Assembly (NCBI GenBank): GCA_934675585.1
Contig: CAKUQY010000009.1
Span: 7,924-71,923, forward strand
Direction of reading: 5' to 3'
DNA from: an uncultured Opitutales bacterium
GTDB lineage: Bacteria; Verrucomicrobiota; Verrucomicrobiia; Opitutales; UBA953
Length of the DNA: 64,000 bases
The translations under genes and the position numbers were made by a program. A model generated the notes under the pieces. The model saw only the letters and a list, made by a program, of their open reading frames with translations. It did not search any database and had not been told where the DNA came from. Of this stretch, positions 9,592 through 17,800 are shown one piece after another; within the stretch, counting starts at the first letter, position 1, and each line of letters opens with the position of its first letter.

Positions 9592-10308
9592 ATGAAATCA
9601 TTAAAAATCTTTTTAGTAATTGCGCTCGTCGTGGCGCAAATTGTCGCTATTTTTGTGCTTTCGTTTGCGCGGGAACGCGAGCGCGACAACGCCAAAACTT
9701 TTTATTTGCGTTGCGAAACTTACGACCCGCGAGATTTGTTGCGCGGACATTATTTTCCAGTCAATTTTGAAATCGATCGCGAAAAATTTTCGCTCTCAAA
9801 AATTGACGAATCGATTATCGATCCCGACGATTTAAAAAGCGCGAAAGAAAGTTTTGTGCTTTGGCAAAATGAAGATAAACCATTTAGTTGGAAAACTTTT
9901 AATTTGGAGCAAACGCGCTTAAAAATGGTGCTGATGCTTGATGAAAAAACGCGCATCGCTTACATTGCGGGCATTTACAAAAATGCGCCCGTTTACGATG
10001 AACGCAGCGAAGCTATCGTGCTCGATGTAAAGGCAGAATGTATTCGTTGGGAAGCAGATTATAAGGCGTCTGCAAAGTCTGCCACAAAAAAACCGAAATT
10101 TAATGATGGCGAAATTTATTTAAAGCCCGTGAATCACGAACGCCGTTTTTATGTTTCGGAAACGCGAGCAAAAGCGTTGGACAAACAGTTGGAAGAAGCA
10201 CGCAAAAATCCTGACGTTCCCGCAGAAATTTTAGCAGAAGTTTTCTTGCGTAGCGACGGCTCGCTTGGCATTAAAAATCTCATCGTGAACGGCGTTCCCG
10301 TAAAATAA
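9592..10308 (+). CDS. GDYXXLXY-family membrane-anchored protein
   Basis: 238 residues with one N-terminal membrane anchor (IFLVIALVVAQIVAIFVLSF), then an extracytoplasmic domain. The family hallmark DPRDLLRGDY...L.Y appears here as YDPRDLLRGHYFPVNFEI, with His in place of Asp. A second typical piece is RIAYIAGIY. It sits 11 bp after the DUF2157 gene and 1 bp before the CAT-like gene, so the three form one unit. The role is unknown. Confidence 0.78.
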   Translation: MKSLKIFLVIALVVAQIVAIFVLSFARERERDNAKTFYLRCETYDPRDLLRGHYFPVNFEIDREKFSLSKIDESIIDPDDLKSAKESFVLWQNEDKPFSWKTFNLEQTRLKMVLMLDEKTRIAYIAGIYKNAPVYDERSEAIVLDVKAECIRWEADYKASAKSATKKPKFNDGEIYLKPVNHERRFYVSETRAKALDKQLEEARKNPDVPAEILAEVFLRSDGSLGIKNLIVNGVPVK

Positions 10309-10309
10309 A

Positions 10310-10966
10310 ATGGCAGTTTTTTTTGATAACGATTTTCGGGAAATTCCGTTGGCGACTTGGAAGCGCGCGGAACTTTTCAACACATTTCGCGATTTTGCTG
10401 ATTCGCGTTTTGATGTGGGAGTTGAGATTGACGCGGAACCGTTGCACCATTTGGCGAAAGCGCGCGGCGATTCGTTTTTTCTGCTCGCGCTGTTTGCGAT
10501 TTCAAAGGCCTACAATAGCGTTCCCGAGATGCGCCAGCGCTTTTTGCGCGACAACGCGATTGCAGAATATGCGGTTTGCCATCCGAGTTCACCGCTGATG
10601 ACGGCTGACGGTGAAAATTTTTTACAAACAACGCTCCCGTATCGTGCAACATTTGCCGAATTTGCCGCTGAAGCCGTGCCGATTGTTGAAGCCGTTCGCC
10701 ACGGGAACGAGGCGGGAATGGAAATGGGAGTTAAAAGCCCAAACATTTTTTGCGCGTCGTGCGTGCCGTGGTTTTCGACGCAAACTTTCGTTCCCGCCGT
10801 TTATCGGCGCAATCAAGACACGCACGTTATTTCGTGGTTTAAAAAAAGTGCCGCGGGAACGGTGCTGGTGAGTTCCACTTTTAACCATTGTTTTACTGAT
10901 GGCTTGCACGTGGGAAAATTTTTTAACGCCGTCGCGGAAAACTTTAAAAATCCTGAAACGCTTTAA
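10310..10966 (+). CDS. Chloramphenicol-acetyltransferase-like (CatA fold) protein
   Basis: 218 residues, the usual length for the family. The active-site signature HxxxDG appears as NHCFTDGLHVGKFF with His at about 193 and Asp at about 197. Other family pieces are FFLLALFAISKAYNSVPEMRQR and CASCVPWFSTQTF. CatA-type enzymes transfer acetyl from acetyl-CoA to chloramphenicol hydroxyls, but many genomic homologues have no proven resistance role, so the substrate is open. It is the last gene of the DUF2157 unit. Confidence 0.8.
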   Translation: MAVFFDNDFREIPLATWKRAELFNTFRDFADSRFDVGVEIDAEPLHHLAKARGDSFFLLALFAISKAYNSVPEMRQRFLRDNAIAEYAVCHPSSPLMTADGENFLQTTLPYRATFAEFAAEAVPIVEAVRHGNEAGMEMGVKSPNIFCASCVPWFSTQTFVPAVYRRNQDTHVISWFKKSAAGTVLVSSTFNHCFTDGLHVGKFFNAVAENFKNPETL

Positions 10967-11113
10967 ATTATTATAAAAAAATCGTCGCTATTATCGCTTG
11001 GAATTTCCGCGCTTGTCGCCGCAAACGCGCGCGGGAACGCAGTCAAAATCGCGTTCTCGTGAAAATTCTTGACAGAGTGAACGAAAAAGTTTTTAATTAA
11101 AGATAAACTTGAT
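10967..11113 (+). promoter_or_regulatory. Promoter region of tRNA-Gln
   Basis: TTGACA at 11069-11074, a 17-bp spacer and TTTAAT at 11092-11097 place transcription start about 7 nt before the tRNA. A 9-mer copy lies at about 11032. I see no gene in this spacer. Confidence 0.6.
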
Positions 11114-11187
11114 TGTCCGATGGTGTAATGGCAGCACAATTGATTTTGGTTCAATTTGTCCAAGTTCGAATCTTGGTCGGACAACCA
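11114..11187 (+). tRNA. tRNA-Gln(UUG)
   Basis: The 74-nt cloverleaf has acceptor stem TGTCCGA/TCGGACA, then A and an encoded CCA. The D arm is TGGTGTAATGGCAGCA. The anticodon stem ATTGA/TCAAT encloses TTTTGGT, giving anticodon TTG. The T arm is CCAAG-TTCGAAT-CTTGG. The U1-A72 start fits bacterial tRNA-Gln. Confidence 0.96.
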
Positions 11188-11258
11188 TTTTAGAAAGCCC
11201 TTAAAATTTGGAAAAACGCTCTCGCGGGAACGCGCTTTTGCGGTTATAATTGTTTGAA

Positions 11259-11405
11259 ATGCAAAACAAAAATCAATCAATTCAAAAAACGCAAATTCGT
11301 TATCGTCGCCAAGCTAAAGATGTGTTTACAACGCTCATTTACGCGGGCGTCGTGGCTTTGCTGTTTGTTGAGTTTTTAGCGATGTTTTGCCTTGATATTT
11401 TTTAG
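11259..11405 (+). CDS. Small single-span membrane protein (48 aa) upstream of hisS
   Basis: ATG at 11259, stop TAG at 11403-11405. The sequence begins MQNKNQSIQKTQIRYRRQAK, a polar and basic head, followed by one hydrophobic helix (LIYAGVVALLFVEFLAMFCL) and a two-residue tail. The basic-inside rule predicts N-in topology. TATAAT at 11245-11250 is 8 nt before the ATG, so it has its own likely promoter. It is 26 bp before hisS and probably co-transcribed. I do not recognise a family. Confidence 0.55.
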   Translation: MQNKNQSIQKTQIRYRRQAKDVFTTLIYAGVVALLFVEFLAMFCLDIF

Positions 11406-11431
11406 TTTAATTTCAAAAATTATTAGTTCAA

Positions 11432-12826
11432 ATGGCCACATTTAAAGCATTGCCAGGTTTTCGCGATTTTTATCCAGAAGATTGCGCAGTTCGTAATTAC
11501 ACATTCGCTAATTGGCGAAATGTTGCACAAAAATTTGGGTTTCACGAATGGGACGCTCCCGCGTTGGAGCCGCTTGAGCTTTTTACCGAAAAAAGCGGTG
11601 AAGAAATTGTTTCGCAACTTTTTAATTTTGAAGACAAGGGCGGGCGTAAAGTTTCGTTGCGTCCAGAAATGACGCCAAGTTTGGCGCGTTTGGTGGGTGC
11701 GCGCGCGGGAACGCTTCGCCGTCCTATCAAGTGGTTTGGCATTGGCGAAAATTATCGTTATGAAAAGCAACAAAAGGGCCGTTTGCGCGCGTTTTATCAA
11801 TTTAATGCGGACATTTTTGGCGAGGCGGGAGCGTCGGCAGATGCTGAAATTATTGCGCTTTGCATCGAAGCGTTGCGTGCATTTGGCTTGCAAGAAAAAG
11901 ATTTTAAAATTCGTTTGAGCGACCGCACGCTTTGGTTTTTGTTTTTGGCGAGCATTGGTTTAAATGATGAAACGCTGGCGACGAAAGCGTTGGGCGTGGT
12001 GGATAAATTGGAGCGCGTTTCGGCTGAAGATGCGCTTGAAATGATGCAAAAAGCGCTCGCGGGAACGTCGCTCGACGCCGCGGGAACGCTTGCGCAAATT
12101 CGTGAATTTATCGCGATCGATTCGCTCGAAGCGTTAAAAACTCGTTTTAGCGGGAACGCAGAAATTGAGGCGCGTTTGGCAGATTGGACATTTTTGCTCG
12201 ACACTTTGAACGCGATGGGCGTGGGCGATTTTGTTGCGGTTGATTTGTTGATTGTGCGCGGGCTTGCGTATTACACGGGCTTTGTTTTTGAAGCGTTTCA
12301 GCTGGGCAGTGAAGGGCGCGCGCTCGCTGGCGGCGGTCGTTATGACAAATTGGTCAAAAAATTGGGCGGTCCCGAAATGCCCGCCGTTGGTTTTGGCATG
12401 GGCGATGTTACGCTGCGCAATTTGCTTGAAGAACGCGGTTTAATGCCGCAACTTTCTTTTGCGCCAGATTTTTACGCGATTACGCTTGCTGATGAATGTC
12501 GCAAAGCCGCGCTCGAAGATGTCGGGGAATTGCGCCGCGCGGGAATGCGCGTCGAATACGCATTTAAAACAGGCAAATTTGGTAAAATGATTCAAGCTGC
12601 CGAGCAGACGGGAACGCGTTTTGCGCTCATCTACGGCATCGATGAATTGTCTGCGGGCGTTGTAAAAGTGCGCGACACACAAGAGCGCCGCGAAATCGCG
12701 TTCCCGCGCAATCAACTTTTGGCAGCGTTGAGCGATGTGCTCGCGAATGGTTTGCCTGTTGTTGAGGAACCTACTTGCCACGGCGACGGCAATTGTGAAC
12801 ATTGCACTTGTGGCAAAAAATCATAA
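11432..12826 (+). CDS. hisS: Histidine--tRNA ligase with Cys-rich tail
   Basis: 464 residues of class II histidyl-tRNA synthetase. Motif 1 region begins PGFRDFYPED. Motif 2 is GENYRYEKQQKGRLRAFYQFNADIFG. The His-specific signature RGLAYYTGFVFE and the Gly-rich GGGRYDKL motif follow, then the anticodon-binding domain. The extreme C-terminus has four cysteines and two histidines (Cys 449, 455, 458 and 460), which looks like a small metal-binding tail and is unusual for HisRS. The product charges tRNA-His. The aroB gene begins 20 bp downstream. Confidence 0.95.
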   Translation: MATFKALPGFRDFYPEDCAVRNYTFANWRNVAQKFGFHEWDAPALEPLELFTEKSGEEIVSQLFNFEDKGGRKVSLRPEMTPSLARLVGARAGTLRRPIKWFGIGENYRYEKQQKGRLRAFYQFNADIFGEAGASADAEIIALCIEALRAFGLQEKDFKIRLSDRTLWFLFLASIGLNDETLATKALGVVDKLERVSAEDALEMMQKALAGTSLDAAGTLAQIREFIAIDSLEALKTRFSGNAEIEARLADWTFLLDTLNAMGVGDFVAVDLLIVRGLAYYTGFVFEAFQLGSEGRALAGGGRYDKLVKKLGGPEMPAVGFGMGDVTLRNLLEERGLMPQLSFAPDFYAITLADECRKAALEDVGELRRAGMRVEYAFKTGKFGKMIQAAEQTGTRFALIYGIDELSAGVVKVRDTQERREIAFPRNQLLAALSDVLANGLPVVEEPTCHGDGNCEHCTCGKKS

Positions 12827-12846
12827 TCGCGTTCCCGCAAAAAATT

Positions 12847-13932
12847 ATGAAAAATTTAGAAGTTTCGTTAGGCGCGCGCACTTATCCGATTGAGATCGGT
12901 TCGGCGCTCGTTCCCGCACAATTGCAACGTTGGCTGGCGCCGTATGTCGAAAAAAAGCGTCCCATCGCGGTCGTTACGTGTCCGCGCTTGCTTGAGCTTT
13001 ACCCTGCAATTTTTAAAGCGCTTGATGAAATTGCTTGTGTGATTTATGTGACGAGTGTTGATGGCGAAAAGGCAAAATCGACGGGCGAATTGATCAATCT
13101 TTGGGAAACGCTTGCGCAGGCGCACATCGATCGCAGTGGCGTTTTGGTGGCGATTGGCGGCGGTGTTGTTGGCGATTTGACGGGTTTTGCGGCGGCATCG
13201 TTTTTGCGCGGGATCGATTTTATTCAGGTTCCGACGACGCTTTTGTCGATGGTTGATAGTTCTGTCGGTGGCAAAACAGCGGTTAATTTGGTGGCGGGCA
13301 AAAATTTAGTAGGCGCATTTTATCAGCCCAAAGTGGTGCTCGCGGATATGGATTTGCTTAAAACTTTGCCCGCGAACGAATTTGCGGCAGGTATGGGCGA
13401 AGTGATCAAATACGGAATGCTCGGCGATGCAAAACTTTTTGAAACGCTCGAAAAAACAAACGCAGAAAATCTGGCTGCGATTGTTCGTCGTTGTTGCGAA
13501 ATTAAAGCGACAATCGTTGCTGCCGATGAACGCGAAACCGCGAGCGATGGCGGACGTGCCTTGCTCAATTTAGGACATACTTTTGGACACGCGATTGAAA
13601 AAGTTGCGGGCTATGGCAGTTATTTGCATGGCGAAGCGGTTGGCGTGGGCTTGATGGCGATTGCGCGTTTGTCTGAAATTTTAGGACTCGCGCCTAATTA
13701 TTCATTTTCGCCGCGCGTGGAAGCGTTGTTAAAAAAATATAATTTGCCAACACAATTGCGCCAACCATTGCCGCTCGAAGCGTTGATGGAAGCGATGGCG
13801 TCGGACAAAAAAGTTTCTGCGGGAACGTTAAAATTTGTGTTGATGCGTGCGATTGGCGATGCGTTCACGAGCAAAGCCGTTCCTGCCGAAAGCGTGCGCG
13901 CGGTTTGGCAAGAATTAGGGGCGACAAAATAA
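12847..13932 (+). CDS. aroB: 3-dehydroquinate synthase
   Basis: 361 residues. The NAD-binding segment GGGVVGDLTGFAAASFLRGIDFIQVPTTLLSMVDSSVGGK is seen in pieces from about residue 100. The metal-binding His residues lie in LLNLGHTFGHAIE and GEAVGVGL. The enzyme converts DAHP to 3-dehydroquinate, second step of the shikimate pathway. I start at 12847 (MKNLEVSLGARTYPIEIG) because the family begins there, not 15 codons upstream inside hisS. It ends one base before the following ATG. Confidence 0.96.
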   Translation: MKNLEVSLGARTYPIEIGSALVPAQLQRWLAPYVEKKRPIAVVTCPRLLELYPAIFKALDEIACVIYVTSVDGEKAKSTGELINLWETLAQAHIDRSGVLVAIGGGVVGDLTGFAAASFLRGIDFIQVPTTLLSMVDSSVGGKTAVNLVAGKNLVGAFYQPKVVLADMDLLKTLPANEFAAGMGEVIKYGMLGDAKLFETLEKTNAENLAAIVRRCCEIKATIVAADERETASDGGRALLNLGHTFGHAIEKVAGYGSYLHGEAVGVGLMAIARLSEILGLAPNYSFSPRVEALLKKYNLPTQLRQPLPLEALMEAMASDKKVSAGTLKFVLMRAIGDAFTSKAVPAESVRAVWQELGATK

Positions 13933-15057
13933 ATGAAAAAGCGAACAATTATTGGAATTATTTTTGCCGTTCCCGCCATTTTGTTGGCGATTGCGTTGAT
14001 GATTTTAGCGAGCGATGGCGTGCAAAAATCAATCATTGTTTCAGCTTTAAAAAGTGCAAAAATCGACGCTGAATGCGAAACATTTGAAGTCGATTATTTT
14101 TCAAATTATCGCATGAGCGCGGTAAAAATGAAATTTGAAGATGGCACGATTTTGAGCGCGCCGACTTTGCATCTTGATTCTAATTTTTGGGGATTGCTTT
14201 TTACGGGAACGCTTCATTTGTCGGAGCCCGCGGCGATTGTCGCAGAGCACAAACATTGGCGCGTTCCCGCCACGCTTAATTCGCTGTTGCTCGATTTTAA
14301 TTTTGGTTTTTTCAAAAAAATAAACGTCGGTTTTAAAATTGAAGAACTCGCGGGAACGCCGATTCGCGTTGAAAATGGCGTTGTTAATTTTGAAGACGAT
14401 GTCGCGCAAGTCAACTTAACTTTGCGCGATAAAAACGGCGCGTATTGTTTTTTTAACACGCAAAAAATAATGCGCGATAAAAGCACGGGAACGTTTTTTG
14501 CGCAAGGTAATTTGACGCTCGTAAATCTTGATTTTAAAACTTGGTTGCGCGGGAACGATTTTGTGCGCCCAACGCTCGAACGCGCGCAGGCAAATTTTCG
14601 CTTGGTCATCAATGAAACCAACAACAAAGCCGAATTGAAATTGGCGAGCATTAACGCTCGCGTAAAAAATGAATTTTCAAAAACAAACAAAAACGCGCGC
14701 GCGGTAAGCGGGCTTTTTGATGTTGGCGGTATTTTGGCGGGAACGCTCGCCGAAAAAACAAATTCGATTCAGGCAGCAAAAACGCTTAACGGATTCGCGA
14801 TTTTTCACGATTATTTTCGCCAATTGACAATTGATGACGGACATGTCGCGTTCATTTTTAACGGCAAAAATAAATTGATAGTGCGCGATTTGTTTTTGAT
14901 AAACGATTCGTTGCAATTGCGCGGGAACGGCAATATTGATGCGCGTTCCCGTCAAATTTTCTTTGGCGGGCAAGTCGATGCGCAAGGCGATTTGGGCAAT
15001 TTGCTCGAAACGTTTGGGCAAAATCCGTTCCCGATTGATTTTCAGCGCGCGTGGTAA
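13933..15057 (+). CDS. AsmA-like envelope protein, poorly recognised
   Basis: 374 residues. One N-terminal membrane segment (TIIGIIFAVPAILLAIALMIL) is followed by a long beta-rich region with repeated hydrophobic alternation (VDYFSNYRMSAVKMKFEDG, TGTLHLSEPAAIVAEH, GVVNFEDDVAQVNLTL). That pattern resembles AsmA/TamB-type periplasmic proteins that help lipid or protein transfer to the outer membrane. I see no signature motif, so the assignment is tentative. Starts directly at the aroB stop and ends 6 bp before mutL. Confidence 0.45.
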   Translation: MKKRTIIGIIFAVPAILLAIALMILASDGVQKSIIVSALKSAKIDAECETFEVDYFSNYRMSAVKMKFEDGTILSAPTLHLDSNFWGLLFTGTLHLSEPAAIVAEHKHWRVPATLNSLLLDFNFGFFKKINVGFKIEELAGTPIRVENGVVNFEDDVAQVNLTLRDKNGAYCFFNTQKIMRDKSTGTFFAQGNLTLVNLDFKTWLRGNDFVRPTLERAQANFRLVINETNNKAELKLASINARVKNEFSKTNKNARAVSGLFDVGGILAGTLAEKTNSIQAAKTLNGFAIFHDYFRQLTIDDGHVAFIFNGKNKLIVRDLFLINDSLQLRGNGNIDARSRQIFFGGQVDAQGDLGNLLETFGQNPFPIDFQRAW

Positions 15058-15063
15058 AAATTT

Positions 15064-16872
15064 ATGGCAAAAGTTAAAATATTATCTGAGCATGTCGCCA
15101 ATCAAATCGCCGCGGGCGAAGTGGTTGAGCGTCCAATGTCGGTAATTAAAGAACTTTTGGAAAACGCGATTGATTCGGGCGCGACGCGTATTAAAATTTG
15201 TTTTAACGATGCGGGACGCAGTTTTATTTCGATTGAAGACAACGGTTGTGGCATGACGCGCGAAGACGCAATGACCGCGCTCGAACGCCACGCAACTTCC
15301 AAGCTTGAAACTTCGAGCGATTTAGATAATATTCACACCTTCGGTTTTCGCGGAGAGGCGCTCCCGTCAATCGCGTCGATTTCGCGCTTTTGTCTTAAAA
15401 CTCGACCCAGTGATCAAGAATTAGGAACCGAAATTGCGATCCATGGCGGACGTTATTTGTATTGTCGCGAATGTGGCATGAGCGCGGGAACGTTGATTAC
15501 TGTTGAAGGTTTATTTTTTAACGTTCCTGCGCGTTTAAAATTTTTAAAAGCGGCTTCGACAGAATCGGCTCATGTGACTCGCGTGGTGCGGCTTTATGCG
15601 TTGGCGCATCCAAATATTCATTTCGTTTTGATCGCCGATGGCAAACAGGTTTTTATGTCGCCCGCAAACATCGATTTGCTCGATCGCGTTTGTAAGATTT
15701 GGGGAAATCAATTGTTCGCAGATTTGATGGTTTTGCCGCCCAAAGAAGTTCCGGGTATGAAATTGTCTGGACTTTTGGGGAAGCCGGGCGTGAGCCGCGC
15801 AAGTCGTCAGGAAATTGTTACGATTGTGAATGGACGCCCGATTGATAGCCGTTTGATGGTAAACACGCTCATCGAAAGTTATCACACGCTGATCCCGCGC
15901 GCGCGTTATCCGTTGGCATATTTATTTCTTGAAATTGCCCCGCACGCAATCGATGTCAATGTGCATCCTGCCAAGCGAGAAATTCGTTTTCGCGATGAAT
16001 CAAAAGTGCGCAATTTTATTATGGTTGCGATTTTGTCTGCTTTGGGATTGATGCGCGATGAAACAAATGCCGAAAAAAATGAATCCAGCGCGCCACAAGC
16101 AATTGCTTTCGCGGGAACGCCTGTAATTGACGCAAAACCAATTGCAGAAACACATTTTGAACCAGCGAAAAATAACGTTCCCGCGCCCGCAAAAACCATT
16201 CTCGCGCCCGCAATTCCCGTTCCCGTAAAATCAATTCCCGTTCCCGCAAGCGTAAAACGCGTTCCCGCAACAGATTTGCAATTTAAAAATTGGCGTTATT
16301 TGGGACAAATGACTAACGAAAATGTCGTTCTATTTCAAGCGCATGAAAATTTGATTTTGTTTAACATCAAATACGCACGGGAACGCATTATTTACGAGCG
16401 CATTTTACGTCAATTTAAGAGTGAAAAATTAATGCCTTCGCAACAATTGTTGATGCCGGAATTGCTCGAATTGCCACCACTGTTGAGTGATTTGTTGACA
16501 CAGTCGATTAAAATTTTTGACGGTGCGGGATTCGAAATCGAATTGTTTGGACGAGACGTTTTTCGCATTAAATCGATTCCCGAATGGTTGGGAGAAAACG
16601 AAGACCCCAAAATTTTTGTGTGCGATTTGCTCGATCGTATTCAACGCTTTCCCGTCAATTATTCACGCAGCAATATCGCCACTGAAACATTGGCAAAAAT
16701 GGCGTGTTCCCGCGCAGGAAACAAAATAGAAATACTCGATCGCGAAAAAACATTGCTGTTATTGACTCAACTTTTTGAATGCGAACAGCCAAATACCAGC
16801 CCGCGTGGATTTAAAATTTTTGCAGAAATTTCGCGCGATGATATTTTTAGCAAATTCGGTCTCGCTAATTAG
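15064..16872 (+). CDS. mutL: DNA mismatch repair protein MutL, endonuclease motif degenerate
   Basis: 602 residues. The GHKL ATPase is intact: ENAIDSGA at 33-40, EDNGCGM at about 58-64, GFRGEALPS at about 94-102, then the transducer domain with DVNVHPAKREIRF. The linker at about 345-405 is packed with Val-Pro-Ala/Val-Pro-Val encoded by copies of the 9-mer. In the C-terminal domain the endonuclease motif DQHA...E is replaced by NIKYARERIIYE near residue 434, and the zinc-binding CPHGRP is SPRGFK near 578. It probably acts without its own nicking activity. Last gene of the hisS-aroB unit, convergent with the SGNH gene. Confidence 0.94.
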   Translation: MAKVKILSEHVANQIAAGEVVERPMSVIKELLENAIDSGATRIKICFNDAGRSFISIEDNGCGMTREDAMTALERHATSKLETSSDLDNIHTFGFRGEALPSIASISRFCLKTRPSDQELGTEIAIHGGRYLYCRECGMSAGTLITVEGLFFNVPARLKFLKAASTESAHVTRVVRLYALAHPNIHFVLIADGKQVFMSPANIDLLDRVCKIWGNQLFADLMVLPPKEVPGMKLSGLLGKPGVSRASRQEIVTIVNGRPIDSRLMVNTLIESYHTLIPRARYPLAYLFLEIAPHAIDVNVHPAKREIRFRDESKVRNFIMVAILSALGLMRDETNAEKNESSAPQAIAFAGTPVIDAKPIAETHFEPAKNNVPAPAKTILAPAIPVPVKSIPVPASVKRVPATDLQFKNWRYLGQMTNENVVLFQAHENLILFNIKYARERIIYERILRQFKSEKLMPSQQLLMPELLELPPLLSDLLTQSIKIFDGAGFEIELFGRDVFRIKSIPEWLGENEDPKIFVCDLLDRIQRFPVNYSRSNIATETLAKMACSRAGNKIEILDREKTLLLLTQLFECEQPNTSPRGFKIFAEISRDDIFSKFGLAN

Positions 16873-16888
16873 TTGGCGGGAACGCGCT

Positions 16889-17788
16889 TTAATTCAAACC
16901 TTCCGCCTCAATTCGTCTCGCAAGTTCCCGCGAAAAAATCTCCGCACCCCATTGGTTGAGGTGGTTAAAATCTCGCCAACAATTATCGTCTGGAATTGAA
17001 AATTCTTGATAGTTCCAATATTCGACATTTGAAAATTCGCGGGAACGTAATTTTTCAAAAAAATCAATATCGTAAAAGATTTCTGCGTTGCGAATTGGCG
17101 TGTTGATGAAAATTATTTTTGCGTTGTGTTTTTTTACAAGCTCGACGATTTTGTGAAGATATTCTAATTGCAAGCTATTGCTTGAAATGCTGTGTTCCCG
17201 CTCCATTTTTGCTTTCATTTCTTCGATTGTTTTTTTGTGAAGTCCGCGAACTGTATTGTTTTTTGTGCTTTCATCTCTGCCGAGTCTTGAAAGTAAAAAT
17301 TCATCTGATTTAATTGCTTTTCCCAAAATGTTGCGCGGTTTCTCAAACATAAATTTGAAAACACGTATTGGCGAATGCGTTAATTGTAATGCCCATTCTT
17401 TGCTCGAATAGAGCGGAAAATTATAAACGAATCGGGTTTGCATTCCATAATTATTAAAAAAACGACTATCACCCGTTGGCGCGAGCGATGACGGCCAACA
17501 TGTGACGAAAACTGTTTTGATTTGAGGATTTTCAGCGAGCAATTTTTTTAATCTTAAATATTGATTGATGTAATGGTCGCCGTGTTCCGAGAAATTATAA
17601 GAATTTGGGATAATTTCGGAATTTATTCCTGTTGTAAAATGTGAATCGCCGCAAAAAACGATTGTTTTATCATCGGGAATTTTGAATGAAATTGAGCGCA
17701 GGCGGAAAAAGAAAATGAGCGTTGGGACGAGCAAAAGCGTTCCCGCGAGTCCGAAGAAAATGCCGCAGTTGATTAAAAATTTTTTCAT
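16889..17788 (-). CDS. SGNH/DltD-AlgX-like protein partner of the MBOAT acyltransferase
   Basis: 299 residues with one N-terminal membrane anchor (INCGIFFGLAGTLLLVPTLIFFF). An SGNH-type nucleophile motif is visible as VFCGDSHFTTGI. The C-terminal catalytic pair is seen in NCWRDFNHLNQWGAEIF (Asp and His). Proteins of this kind complete the transfer of acyl groups to surface polymers after an MBOAT protein has moved them across the membrane. The gene starts 12 bp after the MBOAT stop, which supports a shared function. The acceptor polymer is unknown. Confidence 0.65.
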   Translation of the reverse strand: MKKFLINCGIFFGLAGTLLLVPTLIFFFRLRSISFKIPDDKTIVFCGDSHFTTGINSEIIPNSYNFSEHGDHYINQYLRLKKLLAENPQIKTVFVTCWPSSLAPTGDSRFFNNYGMQTRFVYNFPLYSSKEWALQLTHSPIRVFKFMFEKPRNILGKAIKSDEFLLSRLGRDESTKNNTVRGLHKKTIEEMKAKMEREHSISSNSLQLEYLHKIVELVKKHNAKIIFINTPIRNAEIFYDIDFFEKLRSREFSNVEYWNYQEFSIPDDNCWRDFNHLNQWGAEIFSRELARRIEAEGLN

Positions 17789-17800
17789 AGATTTAAAGCG

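Noticed and set aside
10310..10966. Chloramphenicol resistance cassette
   Set aside because: The CAT-like gene has native composition, belongs to the DUF2157 operon and has no mobile flanks, so resistance should not be assumed.
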